Assembly: GCF_040732315.1 (NCBI RefSeq)
Contig: NZ_CP160388.1
Location: 2,880,494 to 2,944,493, forward strand
Length of the DNA: 64,000 nucleotides
Direction of reading: 5' to 3'
From: Oryzisolibacter sp. LB2S
Lineage (GTDB): Bacteria > Pseudomonadota > Gammaproteobacteria > Burkholderiales > Burkholderiaceae_C
The position numbers and the translations under genes are program-made. Position 1 is the stretch's first letter, and each line of letters starts with the position of its first letter. A model generated the notes under the pieces. That model saw nothing but the letters and a program-made list of their open reading frames with translations. It had not been told where the DNA came from and made no database searches. This document shows positions 61,420 to 64,000 of this stretch, piece by piece.

Positions 61420-62490
61420 CTATGCGCCACGCAGCTGGCGCGCAAGGCTGCGCAGCATGCCGGCGAAGGTCAGCAGCCAGGCCAGCAGGGCCACGGGGAA
61501 GAACAGCCGCGGCAGCGCGTCGAGAAAGCCAAACTCCATGGCCCGGTCCATCTGCCAGGTGCAGGCCGCGTACATGCCGAGCGGAAACACCGCGCCCCAG
61601 TACAGCGGGTCGTAGCGCAGCGGAAAGCGGCGCACGACATGGCGCCAGATCCCGAGCAGCACCAGCATCGGAATCCACCAGGTGCCCGCGGCCCAGTAGA
61701 ACACCGTGAAGCCCTTGAGGAAGGGCAGCAGCGACACCAGGAACGGTGCCTGCGGCGCGTTCAGGATCAGGAGCGAGCCGGCCAGCGTGGAGATCGCCAT
61801 GGCCCCCATGTTGATCCAGTAGGGCGGTGACAGGTCACTGGGCGAGAACGGGAAGAACAGGTAGCGGTAGAAGATCAGCGCCATCATCCAGATGTAGAGC
61901 ATGCCGCCCCACAGCCACATGGACAGCGCCAGGAGGTTGAGCTCCAGCCGCAGCGGCTGGCCTATGCGCGCGGCCAGCAGCGCGCTGCAGACGGCCAGCG
62001 CCTGCGTGGACACCACGGCCAGCAGCCAGGCCCCGCTGATGCCCTGGTCCAGCGTGGGCTTGTACCCGCGAATCGTGAAGGCCGTGAAGATGGTGTAGGT
62101 GAGCAGCACCCACAGCAGCGCCGCCAGCGCCCACAGGGCAAAGCCCAGCGCCACATCGCCGAGCAGCACGATGGCCTGGCTCGCCAGAATGCCCGTGGCC
62201 GCCACCATGGTGAAGTAGCCCATGCCGCGCGCGTGGTCCACCATGTCGCCAAAGAAGCGCCGCGGGTGGCGCCAGGCGCGCAGGCCGAACAGGGCCCAGA
62301 GCACCAGATACTGCACGGCGTTGAGCGCCAGCAACGCGCGCGCCAGCAGAGGCCAGCCCTGCATGTCCGCCACAAGCGAGACAATGCCCGTGGCCATGAC
62401 CAGGCCGAAATAGGCGGGCGAGAGCTCGCGCAGCCCGCCCTGCCCGCCCTGCCCGGCCTGCCCGGTCGATGTGGCGGCGGGCTCGCTCAA
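61420..62490 (-). CDS. TDT/SLAC1-family transporter coupled to selD
   Basis: A 356-residue membrane protein with ten helices of the TDT family (TehA, Mae1, SSU1 and plant SLAC1 relatives), which move dicarboxylates, sulfite or anions. The N-terminal segment ELSPAYFGLVMATGIVSLV is characteristic. The start is TTG at 62490, overlapping the selD stop (TTGA), so translation is coupled to selD. No ATG is available nearby. The substrate is unknown; the gene context suggests a link to selenium or formate physiology. Confidence 0.8.
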   Translation of the reverse strand: MSEPAATSTGQAGQGGQGGLRELSPAYFGLVMATGIVSLVADMQGWPLLARALLALNAVQYLVLWALFGLRAWRHPRRFFGDMVDHARGMGYFTMVAATGILASQAIVLLGDVALGFALWALAALLWVLLTYTIFTAFTIRGYKPTLDQGISGAWLLAVVSTQALAVCSALLAARIGQPLRLELNLLALSMWLWGGMLYIWMMALIFYRYLFFPFSPSDLSPPYWINMGAMAISTLAGSLLILNAPQAPFLVSLLPFLKGFTVFYWAAGTWWIPMLVLLGIWRHVVRRFPLRYDPLYWGAVFPLGMYAACTWQMDRAMEFGFLDALPRLFFPVALLAWLLTFAGMLRSLARQLRGA

Positions 62491-63557
62491 CGCAGCTCCA
62501 GCCGCGCCGGCCCGGCCTGCACGCCGCCGATGACCGCGGCATGGGCAAAGCCCTCGCGCGCGAAGATGGCCAGCACCTCATCCACGCTGTCAGGCGCACA
62601 GGCCACGAGCAGCCCGCCCGAGGTCTGCGGGTCGGTGGCGATGGCCTGGACCGTGGCCGGCAGGCCTTCCGCCAGCCGCACGTCCGCGCCATAGCCGGCC
62701 CAGTTGCGGCCGCTCGCGCCGGTCACGAAGCCCGCGGCGGCCAGCTCGGCCACGCCGGGCAGCAGCGGCACGCGCGCCCAGTCGATCTGCACCGTGGCCG
62801 CGGCGCCGCGCGCCATTTCCAGTCCATGGCCGGCCAGGCCGAAGCCGGTCACATCGGTGATGGCGTGCACGCCGGGCAGCTCGGCCAGCAGCGGCCCGGG
62901 GGTGTTCAAACGCGTGGTGCTCGCGATCATCTCGCGGTAATGCGACTCGGACAGCTGCTCTTTCTTGAGCGCCGCCGAGTACACGCCCACACCCAGCGGC
63001 TTGCCCAACACCAGCACATCGCCCGCGCGCGCGCCGGCGTTCCTGCGCACGCGCTCGGGGTGCACCAGGCCCATGGCGACGAGGCCGTAGATGGGCTCGA
63101 CCGAGTCGATCGTGTGCCCGCCCGCAATCGGTATGCCGGCGGCGCGGCATGTGTCCTGGCCGCCGCGCAGAATGGCGCCTATGACATCGAGCGGCAGCTG
63201 GTTCACGGGCATGGCCACCAGGGCCAGCGCCATGATGGGCCGCCCGCCCATGGCGTAGACGTCGCTCAGGGCATTGGTGGCGGCGATGCGGCCAAACTCG
63301 TAAGGGTCGTCCACGATGGGCATGAAGAAGTCCGTGGTCGCGACCAGCGCCTGGCTGTCGTTCAAGCGGTAGACGGCCGCGTCGTCCGCCGTCTCTATGC
63401 CCACCAGCAGCTCCGGCGGCATGAGGCCCGCGGCGCCGCTTTGCTGCAGGATCTGCGACAGCACGCCGGGCGCGATCTTGCAGCCGCAGCCGCCGCCATG
63501 CGACAGCGAGGTGAGACGGGGGACTGCGGAGGACACAGGGGACGCGGGGGCATTCAT
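62487..63557 (-). CDS. selD: selenide, water dikinase (selenophosphate synthetase)
   Basis: A 356-residue ATP-dependent enzyme making selenophosphate from selenide. The active-site segment is SHGGGCGCK with C24 (TGC codon) and K27, so this is the Cys form, not a selenoprotein. ATP-binding segments TTDFFMPIVDDPYEFG, GGHTIDSVEPIYG and TDVTGFGLAGH follow. The start is at 63557 (MNAPASP); five earlier codons would need a TTG start. It is divergent from mnmH and coupled to the TDT transporter downstream. Confidence 0.95.
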   Translation of the reverse strand: MNAPASPVSSAVPRLTSLSHGGGCGCKIAPGVLSQILQQSGAAGLMPPELLVGIETADDAAVYRLNDSQALVATTDFFMPIVDDPYEFGRIAATNALSDVYAMGGRPIMALALVAMPVNQLPLDVIGAILRGGQDTCRAAGIPIAGGHTIDSVEPIYGLVAMGLVHPERVRRNAGARAGDVLVLGKPLGVGVYSAALKKEQLSESHYREMIASTTRLNTPGPLLAELPGVHAITDVTGFGLAGHGLEMARGAAATVQIDWARVPLLPGVAELAAAGFVTGASGRNWAGYGADVRLAEGLPATVQAIATDPQTSGGLLVACAPDSVDEVLAIFAREGFAHAAVIGGVQAGPARLELR

Positions 63558-63615
63558 GGCGGTACGGGACAATCAGGGGTAGAAAAACCGCCGCATCATC
63601 CCAGATTCACCGCCC

Positions 63616-64000
63616 GTGTCCCACCACCGCCCCATACGCCCCGCCGACCGTCACGGCTTCGACGCCATCATCGACGCGCGCTCGCCCGCCGAGTTTGCCG
63701 AGGACCGCATCCCCGGCGCCATCAACTGCCCGGTGCTCGACGATGCCGAGCGCGCCACGGTCGGCACCATCTACGTGCAGCAGGGCGCGTTCGAGGCGCG
63801 GCGCGTGGGCGGTGCCATGGTCGCGGCGAATCTTGCGCGCCACCTGCGCGAGCAGTTCGCCGACAAGCCCCAGGGCTGGCGCCCGCTGATCTACTGCTGG
63901 CGCGGCGGCATGAGAAGCGGCTCCATGGTGCAGTGGCTGCGCCTCGTGGGCTGGGACGCGCAGCAGCTCGCGGGCGGCTACAAGGCCTTTCGCCGGCATG
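63616..64000 (+). CDS. mnmH: tRNA 2-selenouridine synthase (partial, right edge)
   Basis: The first 128 codons are present; the gene runs off the right edge. MnmH (SelU/YbbB) uses selenophosphate to replace sulfur by selenium at wobble 2-thiouridine of tRNA-Lys, -Glu and -Gln. The rhodanese domain is readable: IDARSPAEFAEDRIPGAIN, QQGAFEARRVG, and the catalytic Cys94 in LIYCWRGGMRSG, followed by LAGGYKAFRRH. The start is GTG at 63616. GACAAT at 63568-63573 is a -10 candidate, shared space with the selD start region. Confidence 0.95.
   Translation, partial: MSHHRPIRPADRHGFDAIIDARSPAEFAEDRIPGAINCPVLDDAERATVGTIYVQQGAFEARRVGGAMVAANLARHLREQFADKPQGWRPLIYCWRGGMRSGSMVQWLRLVGWDAQQLAGGYKAFRRH

Overview
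The window looks like chromosome from a high-GC betaproteobacterium, most likely a member of the Comamonadaceae (Acidovorax/Alicycliphilus/Diaphorobacter-like). The grounds are GC-rich codon use, a TctB-type carboxylate transporter gene, a THxN-type PEP-CTERM protein with an XrtA-type sugar transferase, a TrpS carrying an extra C-terminal domain, and several families of short intergenic repeats of the kind common in that family. Species cannot be fixed from the sequence alone. No prophage, insertion sequence, CRISPR array or rRNA was seen.

Layout. 0-5 kb: left-edge tctB fragment, an orphan GspE/PilB-type ATPase, a spermidine-synthase-like protein, a DNA-deoxyinosine glycosylase, TatD, and a two-cysteine ArsR repressor with a DUF2892 protein. 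5-10 kb: an AhpD-like protein, then serine protease, MoxR, DUF58 and VWA genes. 10-16.5 kb: a PEP-CTERM protein behind a sigma-54-type promoter, lolD and lolC/E, a phosphoglycerate-mutase-like gene with recJ, and a UPF0114 protein. 16.5-22 kb: chemoreceptor, PHP phosphatase, Sua5/YciO protein, M50 protease, trpS. 22-31 kb: response regulator, LysM-FecR protein and CHASE2 kinase cassette, then a lower-GC exopolysaccharide pair. 31-47 kb: tRNA-Ser, pstS, serS, CBS and CNNM proteins, fkpB-ispH, radC, a phytase-like lipoprotein, Smr, an MFS exporter, truncated haemoglobin, a DksA/TraR protein, a kinase and an FtsX-type permease.

47-64 kb is a nearly self-contained selenium and formate region. It holds fdhD, fdnGHI with an in-frame UGA and a readable SECIS hairpin, fdhE, selA, selB, tRNA-Sec (selC), an FdhF/YdeP-like oxidoreductase with a coupled 82-residue protein, mrp/apbC, a TDT-family transporter coupled to selD, and the start of mnmH (selU). 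SelD makes selenophosphate. SelA, SelB and tRNA-Sec use it to place selenocysteine in FdnG, and MnmH uses it to make 2-selenouridine in tRNA. FdhD and FdhE mature the formate dehydrogenase.

The strongest unexplained structure is a set of short dispersed repeats. Nine copies of a roughly 50-base hairpin element are placed so that they supply ribosome sites, start codons or C-terminal codons to neighbouring genes. A separate 75-base repeat lies in frame inside the FdhF/YdeP-like gene, with a second copy between selB and selC.
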